A stretch of 64,000 nucleotides of DNA from Thermomicrobiales bacterium (lineage in GTDB: Bacteria > Chloroflexota > Chloroflexia > Thermomicrobiales > UBA6265). Below the pieces are notes generated by a model that was not told where the DNA came from, searched no databases, and worked only from the letters and a program-made list of their open reading frames with translations. Within the stretch, counting starts at the first letter, position 1, and every line of letters begins with the position of its first letter. The stretch is taken from positions 1 to 64,000 of the forward strand of contig JAMLHN010000011.1 of the NCBI GenBank assembly GCA_023957115.1. The letters run 5' to 3'. Both the position numbers and the translations under genes were made by a program. Shown here in pieces: positions 25,825-34,497 of this stretch.

Positions 25825-26454
25825 TTACGGTTGCGGATCGTTCCAGAGCACGGTGGAGATGCTGTCGATCGCCACCGTTTTCGCCATCTCGAACGTGAGT
25901 CCTTGCTGGCGCACCAGCGCTTGCCAGCCTCCGAACGAAAGCAATACCCCCGACAGCGCGACAATCGATGGGGCAAGCGTCTCTCCAGGCAGCAGCCTCG
26001 CAAGCAACCAGTCACGGACGCCCGACCAGTAGGCGCCGATTTCCCCCATGCGTTGGGCAAGGAACGGAAGGGTCACCGCGTCGGCGGCGCCGTGGGTGAA
26101 AATCGGCTCATTGGCCTGGAAATAGTCGTAGGCATCGCACACCACGGTCTGCAGAAGCTGGGCAGGATCGACGATCGACTCCCACTGCTGCACGGCCGGC
26201 GGCGGATGCAACTCCATGTAGTGCGACGTGCAGGCGTCCAGGATCGCATCGTAATCCGGGAAGTGGCGATAGACCGTGACCCGCCCGACGCCAGCCCGCT
26301 CGGCGATTGCCGAAACCGATGCTCCCGGGAAGCCCTGCGTGGCATGCAGATCGATGGCCGCGTCCACGATGCGTTGCCGGGTTGCTTCTTCATGGTGCGC
26401 CCGTGCTCGCTTGCGATAGGCGCGCGGCTCGCTGGTTGCGGTCGCCTCATTCAT
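25825..26454 (-). CDS. TetR-family transcriptional regulator
   Basis: 209 aa. The N-terminal helix-turn-helix is clear (TRQRIVDAAIDLHATQGFPG, then ISAIAERAG-type VSAIAERAGVGRVTVYRHFP). The C-terminal helical domain would bind a small ligand. There is no Shine-Dalgarno site. A -10-like TACACT ends 7 nt before the ATG, so the mRNA is probably leaderless. The operator word CGTGATACAC overlaps that -10, implying autorepression, and an inverted copy lies by the divergent cupin promoter. Confidence 0.88.
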   Translation of the reverse strand: MNEATATSEPRAYRKRARAHHEEATRQRIVDAAIDLHATQGFPGASVSAIAERAGVGRVTVYRHFPDYDAILDACTSHYMELHPPPAVQQWESIVDPAQLLQTVVCDAYDYFQANEPIFTHGAADAVTLPFLAQRMGEIGAYWSGVRDWLLARLLPGETLAPSIVALSGVLLSFGGWQALVRQQGLTFEMAKTVAIDSISTVLWNDPQP

Positions 26455-26472
26455 AGAACAGAGTGTATCACG
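26452..26472 (-). promoter_or_regulatory. TetR promoter and operator 1
   Basis: On the minus strand CGTGATACACTCTGTTCT leads into the TetR start. TACACT within it is a plausible -10 for a leaderless transcript. The CGTGATACAC word equals that of operator 2 at 26514, in opposite orientation. Confidence 0.55.
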
Positions 26473-26476
26473 GAAT

Positions 26477-26531
26477 TTGACATCCTAATCGACGTGCGCT
26501 ACGCTGCGCATATCGTGATACACAGTGTATC
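26477..26531 (+). promoter_or_regulatory. Cupin promoter and TetR operator 2
   Basis: TTGACA (26477-26482), 17-bp spacer and TACGCT (26500-26505) form a promoter reading toward the cupin. Just past the predicted start of transcription is the perfect 15-bp palindrome GATACACAGTGTATC (26517-26531), preceded by CGT. This is a good place for a TetR repressor to block the divergent gene. Confidence 0.7.
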
Positions 26532-26568
26532 TCGAATACCAAGAAAACGAACGAGGAGTCCTGATTCG

Positions 26569-27045
26569 ATGATTCAGATGAATGCAGTTGCGCCGCTCGT
26601 TCCCTCCGCGAACAACCGCGACGATGTTCCCGCCAAGTGGTTCTTCGGCGCCCAGACCTGGTTGCATGCCACGACTGATTCCACCGGTGGCGCCATTACG
26701 ACCCTCGAGCAGATCGGAGATCCCGGCAGCGGTTCTCCGTATCACCTGCATCACAACGAGGACGAGATGTTCTATGTGATCGACGGTTCCGTCCGCTTTG
26801 TCAGCGGCGATGAGCGCTGGGTAGCCGGACCGGGAACCTGGGTTTTCCTGCCGCGCGAGATTCCGCATGGCTTCGAAGTCGCCGGGAATGGTCCCGCGCG
26901 CTATCTGCTGCTGACCACACCGAGCGGGTTCGACGGATTCGTGCAGGAGTTCTGGACCGATGCCCCCGCGCCGCCCGATCTGCCCAAGATCATGGAAGCC
27001 GCCGAGCGGTACGGGATCGATATTCTCGGCCCGCTGCCCGAGTAG
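26569..27045 (+). CDS. Cupin-domain protein under divergent TetR control
   Basis: 158 aa from the ATG at 26569 (GAGGAG upstream). Cupin motif 1 is SPYHLHHNEDEMFYVIDGSV and motif 2 is VFLPREIPHGFEV. This is the quercetinase-like/phosphomannose-isomerase-like shape often met next to TetR genes. The substrate is unknown. The promoter and palindrome upstream suggest that it is repressed by the TetR protein at 25825. Confidence 0.87.
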   Translation: MIQMNAVAPLVPSANNRDDVPAKWFFGAQTWLHATTDSTGGAITTLEQIGDPGSGSPYHLHHNEDEMFYVIDGSVRFVSGDERWVAGPGTWVFLPREIPHGFEVAGNGPARYLLLTTPSGFDGFVQEFWTDAPAPPDLPKIMEAAERYGIDILGPLPE

Positions 27046-27069
27046 CGTGCACTTGTCTGGAGCATCGAG

Positions 27070-27288
27070 ATGCAGAACAATCCTCAACTACACCTCGAGT
27101 TGGCCCTGCAGCACCAACGGCGACTCCTGGAACAGCCGGTACCGCTGCGGGAGCAACCGACGGATCTCCAGCCTGCACGCCCGATCCGGTCGGCGCTTGG
27201 CCGGATGCTGATTGCCGTTGGACTCCGGCTCGCTCCCGCATCGAAAACGTCCAGCCAATTTCAGACGTCGCGCGCGACTGCCAGCTAG
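27070..27288 (+). CDS. Small basic hypothetical protein
   Basis: 72 aa, ATG with GGAG 7 nt upstream, 24 bp after the cupin stop. It begins with a charged/Gln-rich amphipathic helix (QLHLELALQHQRRLLEQ) and ends with a short hydrophobic segment (LGRMLIAVGLRLA). Short proteins with this layout recur in Chloroflexota genomes as I remember them; the function is unknown. It may be co-transcribed with the cupin. Confidence 0.55.
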   Translation: MQNNPQLHLELALQHQRRLLEQPVPLREQPTDLQPARPIRSALGRMLIAVGLRLAPASKTSSQFQTSRATAS

Positions 27289-27303
27289 CACGTCCAATCC
27301 TGC

Positions 27304-27353
27304 GATCCTCGTACAATCGATGGTCGATCGACCCTTCGCAATGTACGAGGATC
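27304..27353 (+). promoter_or_regulatory. 12-bp inverted repeat enclosing the S9-peptidase leader and Shine-Dalgarno site
   Basis: GATCCTCGTACA (27304-27315) pairs perfectly with TGTACGAGGATC (27342-27353). The right arm contains the GAGG that serves the ATG at 27359. TACAAT at 27312-27317 could also be a -10, in which case the two arms flank the transcription start as a DNA operator instead of forming an RNA stem. Confidence 0.55.
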
Positions 27354-27358
27354 ACACA

Positions 27359-29191
27359 ATGTCCAGCAAGACCCAGCCCTCGCTCCCGACCATGGACGAT
27401 TTCGCCGCCGTCATCACCTATGGCGGCGCGTCCTTTTCTCCCGACGGTACGCAGCTTGCCGTCATCAACAATCGCTCCGGCCAGTACAACCTCTGGCTGC
27501 AACCGGTGGCCGGCGGCGAGCAAACCCAGCTCACCTTCTATACCGACAACGCCGTGCGCGAGGTGGCCTGGTCACCCGATGGCAAACAGATCCTCTATAC
27601 CGCCGACGTCCAGGGCAACGAAAAGCACCAGCTCTTTCTCATGCCGGCCGCGGGCGGCGACGCCGAAGCGCTGACTGGCAATCCCGAGGTGCAGTATTTC
27701 CTTGGCGACAGTCCCTGGTCGCCCGATGGACAGTACATCGCCTATGCCGGCAACGATCGCGATCCCTATGCCCAGGACATCATCGTCCGTGAAGTCCCCA
27801 CCGGCGAAGACGATCGTGCCGTGGCCGATGGGCGTATCAACTTTGCCGGCAGCCGGTCACACGATGGCAAATTTCTGCTGGTCGCCGACGGACGCTCCAA
27901 TCTGGAGGTATTGCCAAAGCTGTTGCATGTGCAAACCGGAGAGATCGAAGATCTGGGCGATCCCGACGATCTCGCCAACGACCGCCCCGCCGTTTGGGCG
28001 CCGGACGGGTCCGGTTTCTGGATGGTTACCGATCGTGACAGCGAGCACGACTGGCTCGGGTTCTACGACTTGGCCACCCGAACGCTCGCACCGGTCGCCC
28101 AACCGGACTGGAGCATCGAAACGGTCGATCTCTCCAAAGACGGCAAATGGCTCGTCTGGTCGGTCAACGAAAATGGATTCTCCCGTATCCAGGTCTTGAA
28201 TCGCGAAACGAACGAGCAGACCGAGCTCACCGGGCTTCCCGGCGGCACGCTTCCCTCCTTCGGCGGCGGGCTCTACCTCTCCCCGGACAATGCCACTATG
28301 GTGGCGCAACTGGTCACCCCCACCAAACCGAACGAGCTCTATGTGGTCGAGCTGGAAACCGGCGCCACCCGCCGGTTGACCGCCAGCCGGTTGCGCCCCA
28401 TCGACGAATCGCTGCTGGTCGAACCGGAGCAAGTCGAGATCGAGGCATTCGATGGGTTGACCATCCCCGCGCTGCTCTTCAAACCGCACGGCGATGGGCC
28501 GTTCCCGGCGGTGCTCTCCATTCACGGCGGACCCGAGGCGCAGGAACGCCCCACGTATGCCTACCGTGGGTTCTATCAATTCCTCCTCAGCCGCGGAATC
28601 GCCGTGCTTGCTCCCAATATTCGCGGTTCGTCGGGATACGGAAAGAGCTATCAAAAGCTCATCCATCGCGATCTCGGCGGCAACGATGTCAAGGACTTCG
28701 AAGCCTGCGCCAACGACCTCCGATCGCTCCCCTGGGTGGACAGCAACAAGCTTGGCGTCTTCGGCGGCTCGTACGGCGGATTTGCCGTGCTCACCTGCGT
28801 CAGCCGCCTACCACAGTATTGGGCCGCTGCGGTCGATATCGTCGGACCGTCCAATCTCGTCACGCTGATCCGCTCGTTCCCGCCCACCTGGCGTGACGTC
28901 GCCAAGACCACCTTTGGCGATCCCGATACCGAGGAAGAGGATCTGCTGCGCCGCTCGCCGATCACCTATGTCGACCAGATCGTCGCGCCGCTCTATGTCA
29001 TCCAGGGTGCCAACGACCCGCGCGTGGTCCAGGCCGAAAGCGACACCATCGTCGAAAAGCTCCGCGAACGTGGCGTCGACGTCAAATACGACATCTACCA
29101 CGACGAAGGGCACGGGTTCACCAAGGTCGAAAACGACATCAAAGCCATGCGCGATTCAGGACAGTTCTTCATCGACCATCTGGTGGGGTAG
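27359..29191 (+). CDS. S9-family serine peptidase (acylaminoacyl-peptidase / DPP-like)
   Basis: A 610-aa cytoplasmic oligopeptidase. The N-terminal two-thirds form a beta-propeller of Tol-B-like repeats (SPDGTQLAVINNRSGQYNLW, SPDGKQILYTAD, WSPDGQYIAYAG). The C-terminal alpha/beta hydrolase holds Ser471 in GGSYGGFA, Asp553 in GANDPRV and His585 in DEGHGF. The start is the ATG at 27359 with GAGG upstream; an ATG at 27341 is in frame but has no Shine-Dalgarno site. The leader is enclosed by a 12-bp inverted repeat, so translation or transcription may be regulated. Confidence 0.92.
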   Translation: MSSKTQPSLPTMDDFAAVITYGGASFSPDGTQLAVINNRSGQYNLWLQPVAGGEQTQLTFYTDNAVREVAWSPDGKQILYTADVQGNEKHQLFLMPAAGGDAEALTGNPEVQYFLGDSPWSPDGQYIAYAGNDRDPYAQDIIVREVPTGEDDRAVADGRINFAGSRSHDGKFLLVADGRSNLEVLPKLLHVQTGEIEDLGDPDDLANDRPAVWAPDGSGFWMVTDRDSEHDWLGFYDLATRTLAPVAQPDWSIETVDLSKDGKWLVWSVNENGFSRIQVLNRETNEQTELTGLPGGTLPSFGGGLYLSPDNATMVAQLVTPTKPNELYVVELETGATRRLTASRLRPIDESLLVEPEQVEIEAFDGLTIPALLFKPHGDGPFPAVLSIHGGPEAQERPTYAYRGFYQFLLSRGIAVLAPNIRGSSGYGKSYQKLIHRDLGGNDVKDFEACANDLRSLPWVDSNKLGVFGGSYGGFAVLTCVSRLPQYWAAAVDIVGPSNLVTLIRSFPPTWRDVAKTTFGDPDTEEEDLLRRSPITYVDQIVAPLYVIQGANDPRVVQAESDTIVEKLRERGVDVKYDIYHDEGHGFTKVENDIKAMRDSGQFFIDHLVG

Positions 29192-29236
29192 ACGGGTCTC
29201 CCCCCAAACCCGCTCTGCTCTCCCAGTATTGGGGGC

Positions 29237-29262
29237 GTAGGGCAGGGACTCTGTGCCCTGCC
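29237..29262. repeat. GTAGGGCAGGG...CCCTGCC hairpin repeat
   Basis: GTAGGGCAGG, then ACTCTGTG and CCCTGCC, form a small hairpin homologous to 23731-23779 and 43185-43233. The rest of the 29192-29481 gap also holds CTCTCCCAGTATTGG, which resembles 50951-50966. No gene is seen in the gap. Confidence 0.55.
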
Positions 29263-29481
29263 GGGGATTGGGGGATGGATGAGGGCGAATTGCTGCCCCT
29301 ACAACTATTCGTCTGTACAGCTATTCCTCTGTACAGCACGTGTCCAGATGTGAACCCAGGATTGGGAGCGGGCAGGGTGAGGATCGAAATCTCACCCAAC
29401 ACCTTCTCCCCAGCAACTGCACTCCCCGACTATGATTCCGCCACGAAACCGTTGCGCACGCTCGTCCAGGAGGATCGTCCC

Positions 29482-31002
29482 ATGCCCACCACCATCGTCG
29501 CTGGCGGAGGAAGCGCTGGCGCCTGTGTCGCCGCCCGGCTGGTCGAGGCCGGGGACGAGGTCATCCTCCTCGAAGCCGGGCCCGATTACGGCCCCTTCGA
29601 TGAGGGCAATTGGCCGGCCGATCTGCTCGATCCCGCACAACTTTCGATCGACAGCCACACCTGGAGCTACATCTCCGCGTCGAGCACCGGCACGCCGGAC
29701 CAGGCGCTGGAACGCGCCAAAGTCATCGGCGGATGCTCCGCTCACAACGGCTGCACCATCATCTGGAGTCATCGCATCGATTACGACGATTGGCTCGCCA
29801 GCGGACTCACGCATTGGTCGACCGAGAGCTTCTTACCATTTTTACGTAAAGCTACCGATCAGGTCGCAACCTGGATTCCGTCGTACGACGAGGTGACCCC
29901 GTTTCACCAGATCGCCATGGATACGGCGCCAACAATGGGATATCCCCTCCTGCCCAATCTGATGGATATGGAGATCGAGCGCGGTATCTGCACCAATCCG
30001 GTCAATATCCAGTACGGCGCTCGTTGGAATACCGCCTTTGCCTATCTCGACCCCCTCCGTGGCGATCCCCGCCTACGCATCATCGGCAATGCCCTGGTCG
30101 ATCGCGTCATCGTGCGAGATGGGGTGGCAGTTGGCGTCGAGGTCGCCGGCCCGGACGGCCCGGTGCACTACGAAGCCGATCGGGTCGTTCTCTGCGCCGG
30201 TGGATATGGGTCTCCACTCATTCTGCAGCGGTCCGGTATCGCCGATCCAGCCCTCTTGGCTCCCCTGGGCATCGACGTCGTTCATCCGCTTGCCGGCGTC
30301 GGTCAGAACCTGATGGACCACCCCGCGGTTTCGCTGCAGTTCACCGGCACCCCAGCCTTGACCGAACGGCTCGAAGCCTGGGTTGCGGATGGTGGCTTGT
30401 TGCGTGAGGAAGGCACCACCGTGCTCGCCGCCTCCGATCGTTGTCCAACGGCGTTCGATCTCCATCTCTACCCGGTTGCCACCCGAGTCTCCCCCGGCGA
30501 ATGGAGTGTCTGTCTCTTTACCTCAGTCATGGCGTCGCGCTCGACCGGCACGGTGGTCATTTCCGATCGCGATCCGGCCGCGCCGCCGGTCATCGACCAC
30601 GCCTATTTCAGCGACCCCGAGGGATACGATCTCGATGCCCTGCTCGATGGCGTCCGGATTGCGCGGGAGCTTGCCCAGCACGACCCCCTCGTGACCTATA
30701 TCGGCGAGGAAGCCGATCCATCGCGCACCGCCCAAACCCGCCAGGAGCTGGCCGAGCTCGTGCCAACCATCAGCCGGCACAACTACCATCCAGCCTGTTC
30801 CTGCAAGATGGGGCTTCCCGATGACCCAACGGCAGTGGTGGACCAGGACGGCAAGGTTCTCGGGCTCGATGGGCTCTACGTGGTCGACGCCTCGATCATG
30901 CCGTTCATCGTCCGCGCGAATACCAACCTCCCCGTCATCGCCATGGCCGAGAAGCTTGCCGCCGGGATGAGCATGCAGCACGCGTCCGGCGGCATGCAGT
31001 AG
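29482..31002 (+). CDS. GMC-family FAD-dependent oxidoreductase
   Basis: 506 aa from the ATG at 29482, with AGGAGG 9 nt upstream. The FAD-binding Rossmann motif is AGGGSAGACVAARL with a Glu at the end of beta-2 (LLEAGPDY). KVIGGCSAHNGCTIIW is the GMC signature-1 region and AGGYGSPLILQRSGI signature 2. The catalytic His436 is in NYHPACSCKMG, and Asn in RANTNLPVI completes the site. The family oxidises alcohols such as choline, glucose or aryl alcohols. No substrate clue is present nearby. Confidence 0.9.
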   Translation: MPTTIVAGGGSAGACVAARLVEAGDEVILLEAGPDYGPFDEGNWPADLLDPAQLSIDSHTWSYISASSTGTPDQALERAKVIGGCSAHNGCTIIWSHRIDYDDWLASGLTHWSTESFLPFLRKATDQVATWIPSYDEVTPFHQIAMDTAPTMGYPLLPNLMDMEIERGICTNPVNIQYGARWNTAFAYLDPLRGDPRLRIIGNALVDRVIVRDGVAVGVEVAGPDGPVHYEADRVVLCAGGYGSPLILQRSGIADPALLAPLGIDVVHPLAGVGQNLMDHPAVSLQFTGTPALTERLEAWVADGGLLREEGTTVLAASDRCPTAFDLHLYPVATRVSPGEWSVCLFTSVMASRSTGTVVISDRDPAAPPVIDHAYFSDPEGYDLDALLDGVRIARELAQHDPLVTYIGEEADPSRTAQTRQELAELVPTISRHNYHPACSCKMGLPDDPTAVVDQDGKVLGLDGLYVVDASIMPFIVRANTNLPVIAMAEKLAAGMSMQHASGGMQ

Positions 31003-31120
31003 CCGAAGCCCGGAGATGATGGTAGTCGTCCGGCCCTGTGCCGGCGACCGCCCAATTATGTCCGTCTCGGAAGGGAGTCCCTGCGGAGCGTAACGTCAAG
31101 CCGGGCTTGGCAATCGGGCC

Positions 31121-31126
31121 TATAAT
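31121..31126 (+). promoter_or_regulatory. Perfect -10 box of the Xre/RES pair
   Basis: TATAAT occurs 68 bp before the antitoxin start. No good -35 is found at 16-18 bp. A transcription start near 31133 rules out the more upstream in-frame ATG at 31038. Confidence 0.55.
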
Positions 31127-31193
31127 AGAGGACATTCAAGCGGCATTGCACGGACATTCGACGGGCATGCCGGCTGCCAAAAGGATATTCCTC

Positions 31194-31580
31194 ATGCTCG
31201 AAGCAAGAATTGAAACACTGCCGCAACAGATCCATCGCCAGGCAACCGCTGCATCGATCAGCGACATCGCCAGGCTGCTCCAGGAGGTCTTGTCACGGCG
31301 CTTGACCGCTTTTGCCGCTGGCGTCAAAGATGGCAAGACCGTTACCCGCTGGGCAAACGGGGAAATCACCGAGATACGGGACGTCGATGTCGAACGGCGT
31401 TTGCGTACGACGTACGAGATCGCTCAGCTCCTATTGACCCAGGATTCGCCTGGTACGGTCAAAGCATGGTTCATAGGAATGAATCCCGAGCTCGATGACG
31501 TTTCACCGATCGAAGCGATTCATGACGGCAACCTGAAAGACGCCAAAATCGCAGCCCACGTGTTCTTCGTGAATGGCTGA
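31194..31580 (+). CDS. Xre/MbcA/ParS-type antitoxin of a RES toxin pair
   Basis: 128 aa from the ATG at 31194 (AAAAGGA 10 nt upstream, downstream of the -10 box). An N-terminal helical part (ASISDIARLLQEVLSRRLTA) precedes the Xre_MbcA_ParS C-terminal domain (LRTTYEIAQLLLTQDSPGTV, then WFIGMNPELDD). It normally binds the RES toxin and autoregulates. The stop overlaps the toxin start by 8 nt, as is usual for these pairs. Confidence 0.85.
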   Translation: MLEARIETLPQQIHRQATAASISDIARLLQEVLSRRLTAFAAGVKDGKTVTRWANGEITEIRDVDVERRLRTTYEIAQLLLTQDSPGTVKAWFIGMNPELDDVSPIEAIHDGNLKDAKIAAHVFFVNG

Positions 31581-32355
31581 TTTCCATACGGTCGAGCCTC
31601 CCCTCTCAGGTATCTATCGGCTCGGTCGCAGCGCATCCGCGCTGTTCGCTCCCCCGGACTGGTCCAATGCGATTGAACGCGACACGTTCAGTGGTCGGTT
31701 CGACGACCCTCGAACAGATCTTGGGAAGGAACAACGGTTTCGCATCATCTATTGCGCATCAGATCGGCGTACCGCATTTGGAGAAACGCTCGCGGGGTTA
31801 CGGCCCCCGATCAGATTGGCCTCCAGGCTCGATTCCGTCATCGACGAGGAACCCCTGGACGAGAGCTACTTTCATGCGACCGATCCGGCTGACCGAACGC
31901 GTGGGTTGATTGAGGCGGACTGGCGACTGAAACGCGCCATAGGTCACACGATTCTCGAACCCGGCCTTCGATTTGTTGATTTGGGAGCGGCCCGAACACT
32001 ACAGCAACTTCGAGCGTCGTTCGAAACCTGGGCGCCCGGCGCGCGTGTCGAAGATGTCGACCAAAGTCTGGTCATGGGACCTTCCCGGCAATTCACACAA
32101 CGAATCGCTCGATATATCTATGAACACCAAGATTCTCGTGGAACTCCACTCTTTGCCGGCATCAGATACACATCTCGGCTTGATCGAAAATGGGAGTGCT
32201 GGGCAATCTTTGCCGACCGGATACGCCACATCCCCGGAATGCCTGGGCTTCCCGAAACAATCTTCCCAGATGATCCCGACCTCCTGGAAGTTGCCTCCAT
32301 CTTTCAGTTGACCATCGAAACCGTCGAAGGTGCCGGGCATTACGACCGCCCATAA
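31573..32355 (+). CDS. RES-domain toxin (NAD-degrading family)
   Basis: 260 aa. RES-domain features are the N-terminal GIYRLGRSASALFAPPDW, the Arg in SGRFDDPR, and the Tyr-Cys/Arg-Glu stretch IIYCASDRRTAFGETLAG. RES toxins such as MbcT and Res deplete NAD+ by phosphorolysis or hydrolysis and so stop growth. At 260 aa it is longer than the roughly 150-200 aa typical toxins, with about 60 extra residues at the C terminus. It overlaps its antitoxin by 8 nt. Confidence 0.85.
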   Translation: MADFHTVEPPLSGIYRLGRSASALFAPPDWSNAIERDTFSGRFDDPRTDLGKEQRFRIIYCASDRRTAFGETLAGLRPPIRLASRLDSVIDEEPLDESYFHATDPADRTRGLIEADWRLKRAIGHTILEPGLRFVDLGAARTLQQLRASFETWAPGARVEDVDQSLVMGPSRQFTQRIARYIYEHQDSRGTPLFAGIRYTSRLDRKWECWAIFADRIRHIPGMPGLPETIFPDDPDLLEVASIFQLTIETVEGAGHYDRP

Positions 32356-32442
32356 CGGCATACGAACCCCACCCCATCCGGCCGAATATGGCATCGTGAG
32401 CGCACCAACCAACCGCTCGAACTGAAGGATCGAACGCCACCC

Positions 32443-33345
32443 ATGCTCAAGATTCATGTCATTACCCCAAGCGTTACCGAAGCCTCGGTTACCGCCGGAG
32501 CGTTCGACTCCGGGGTGGGCCAGGGCGGATCGGTCATCGTCGCAAACGGGTTCCTCGATACGCTGCCGGAAATCGGCGTCGAAATCGAGGGCATCACCAA
32601 GCCCGAACCGATCGATCCTGCGACCCAAGATGACCGTATTCTTCGGCTCGGCGCGTTCAATGCCCAGATTGCGAAGGCCGTTTCCGAAGCCATCGCCCGC
32701 GGCGCTCAGCCCTTCCTGGCCGGCGGCACGTGCAGCCATCTTCCCGGCATGGTCGGCGGGTTGGAGCAGGCATATGGACCGACCGCCCGGATCGGGCTGA
32801 TCTGGATGGATGCCCATGGCGACTTCAATACCCCCGCCACCAGCTATTCCCAGATGCTGGGCGGAATGCCCGTCGCGGTGGTGGCCGGGCTTTGCTATCC
32901 CACCTGGCGAGAACAAGCCGGGATCGACGCGCCCATGCCGACCGACCGGATTCTCATGATCGATGTCCGCAACCTCGACGATCGGGAGGAAACCCTCATC
33001 CGCTCGACCGATGTCACCATCGCCCGTTTTGGCAAGAACGGTGACGCCGACGAGATCGTCACCGCCATCGATGCTCTGGCCGCGAAGGTCGATTATCTCT
33101 ATCTCCACATCGATTCCGACATCCTCGACGAACGGTTCCAACCGAACCACCCAACCGCCGAACCGCATGGGCCGGACGACAAAACGGTCGATGCCCTCAT
33201 CGAACATGTCATGGCCACCGGTAAGGTGGTCGCGCTGGCCGTGGTTTCGATCAATCCGCAAGAACCGGGCGGCGCCATCTCGATCGCGTCGGGCCAGCAG
33301 ATGATGCGCACCGGTCTCCGGTCGTGGGCGGCGTCAACCGTATAA
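32443..33345 (+). CDS. Arginase/agmatinase-family (ureohydrolase) protein
   Basis: A 300-aa arginase fold. Three family metal segments are seen: GGTCSHLPG (usually GGDHS), WMDAHGDFNTP (DAHxD), and HIDSDILDE (usually DxDxxDP). The first and last deviate from true arginases, resembling formiminoglutamase-type or unassigned members. The late VVSINPQEPGGAI corresponds to the substrate Glu region. The reaction is probably hydrolysis of a guanidino or formimino group, not established. It follows the RES toxin by 87 bp but is likely an independent unit. Confidence 0.82.
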   Translation: MLKIHVITPSVTEASVTAGAFDSGVGQGGSVIVANGFLDTLPEIGVEIEGITKPEPIDPATQDDRILRLGAFNAQIAKAVSEAIARGAQPFLAGGTCSHLPGMVGGLEQAYGPTARIGLIWMDAHGDFNTPATSYSQMLGGMPVAVVAGLCYPTWREQAGIDAPMPTDRILMIDVRNLDDREETLIRSTDVTIARFGKNGDADEIVTAIDALAAKVDYLYLHIDSDILDERFQPNHPTAEPHGPDDKTVDALIEHVMATGKVVALAVVSINPQEPGGAISIASGQQMMRTGLRSWAASTV

Positions 33346-33396
33346 TCGACTCGTGTATATCCGCGCTCAGCAGTACATGATGGGAGCCAAACCTCC

Positions 33397-33825
33397 ATGG
33401 CCGATAGTCTCGACCAGCTCTACCAGCACATCGTCCAGGCATTTGCCCTCAAGGACGATCTGATCGATATCGACCTCAATGCCAATGCGAACGAAAGCGG
33501 TGGCGATCTCAATGCCGCCAAGCAGGAAGCAATCGAGCGCGAGCAGGCGGTGTCCAGTCAGTTGGAACCCTATTTCCGTTCCGGCTTGGCCAAGGCGCTG
33601 GCCGCCGGCAATACCGAGATCGCGCTGAGCGATCAGGATCCAATCGAAAACAAGGAAGCCGACGCCCTGATTCGCTATCTGGTCAGCTACGAGCTTGCCT
33701 CCTCTCGCTCCGAGGAAACCCCGCCGGGCTATACCTATTTCATCCAGGTCAACTGGGACAAGCTTCGCCAGGTCGCAACGGGCGCCAATATCGATTTCGA
33801 CGCCGCCCTGTCCGGCGTTCGATAA
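33397..33825 (+). CDS. Hypothetical protein, mostly helical
   Basis: 142 aa, no family recognised. It is acidic with an Asn/Asp-rich stretch (DIDLNANANESGGDLNAAKQ) and a C-terminal SYELASSRSEETPPGY segment ending in a Trp-containing strand (YFIQVNWDKL). There is no signal or membrane segment. A TATAAT box overlaps the stop of the arginase-fold gene (33341-33346), suggesting its own promoter. A strong terminator follows. Confidence 0.7.
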   Translation: MADSLDQLYQHIVQAFALKDDLIDIDLNANANESGGDLNAAKQEAIEREQAVSSQLEPYFRSGLAKALAAGNTEIALSDQDPIENKEADALIRYLVSYELASSRSEETPPGYTYFIQVNWDKLRQVATGANIDFDAALSGVR

Positions 33826-33843
33826 CGCACACGCAGCTCAACG

Positions 33844-33870
33844 AAAACCGGCTCACGAGGAGCCGGTTTT
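33844..33870 (+). terminator. Rho-independent terminator
   Basis: An 11-bp perfect stem (AAAACCGGCTC with GAGCCGGTTTT), 5-nt loop and trailing TTTTCTGTT, 18 bp after the hypothetical gene. The A and T ends make it work in both directions. Confidence 0.9.
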
Positions 33871-33921
33871 CTGTTGCTCGATCCTGTCCCGCGGAAGGCT
33901 CATGGGGACTATTCTTTCTCC

Positions 33922-34293
33922 ATGCAACCTGAAGGACTCCACTACCTGCTCTACGACGGCGATTGCGACTTCTGCACCGAATGGGCAGGCTGGGTAGCCC
34001 TGCGCGACGCCGAGCAACGCCGCTTTCTGATCACCCCCTGGCAAAGCGCCCCAAGCCCTCCCATGACCCCGCTTCTGCAGGTGGTCAGCAAGAAAGCCGC
34101 GCAAGTCATTACGGACGACGGTACGCGTCTCTCCGGCGGCCGCGCGGTGCTCTTCGTCCTGCGTGAGACCGAGTGGCATCCCAATCTGATCCGCCTGCTC
34201 GAACATCGCCCGTTCGTCTGGGCCATCGACCTCGGCTACCGCCTCGTCGCCGCCAATCGCCCCCGCTTCTCATGGATGACCCCGCATCGTTGA
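33922..34293 (+). CDS. Thiol-disulfide oxidoreductase-like DCC protein (DUF393)
   Basis: 123 aa from the ATG at 33922; upstream codons lie within the terminator. The DCC signature YDGDCDFCTEW carries a CxxC in a thioredoxin-like fold. It is followed by RFLITPWQS, a helical part, and a C-terminal LGYRLVAANRPRFSW typical of the family. The redox function is assumed and no partner is known. The Shine-Dalgarno site is poor. The gap 34294-34497 holds only AGGACCCAGGG-type repeats. Confidence 0.8.
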   Translation: MQPEGLHYLLYDGDCDFCTEWAGWVALRDAEQRRFLITPWQSAPSPPMTPLLQVVSKKAAQVITDDGTRLSGGRAVLFVLRETEWHPNLIRLLEHRPFVWAIDLGYRLVAANRPRFSWMTPHR

Positions 34294-34497
34294 AACGAGT
34301 TGGGGTGGAATGATGCTGGCAACCGTTTCGGAATCTGCGTGAACTCCTCATTCCTGGGACGTGTTTGAAACCTCGACGACGTGCCTCCACCCACGCGGGA
34401 TTCGCCCGGAATCCGTCCGTTCAGGCCTGACACCAGCCCCCGTCTCAGGACCCAGGGCTCAGGCCTCAGGGCCCGTTCAAGCACGCCCGAACTCCTC

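Noticed and set aside
27046..27069. Attenuator between the cupin and the small protein
   Set aside because: Only 24 bp and no stem; nothing supports regulation there.
31038..31193. Upstream extension of the Xre antitoxin to the ATG at 31038
   Set aside because: A perfect TATAAT at 31121 lies inside it, and the ATG at 31194 has its own AAGGA.
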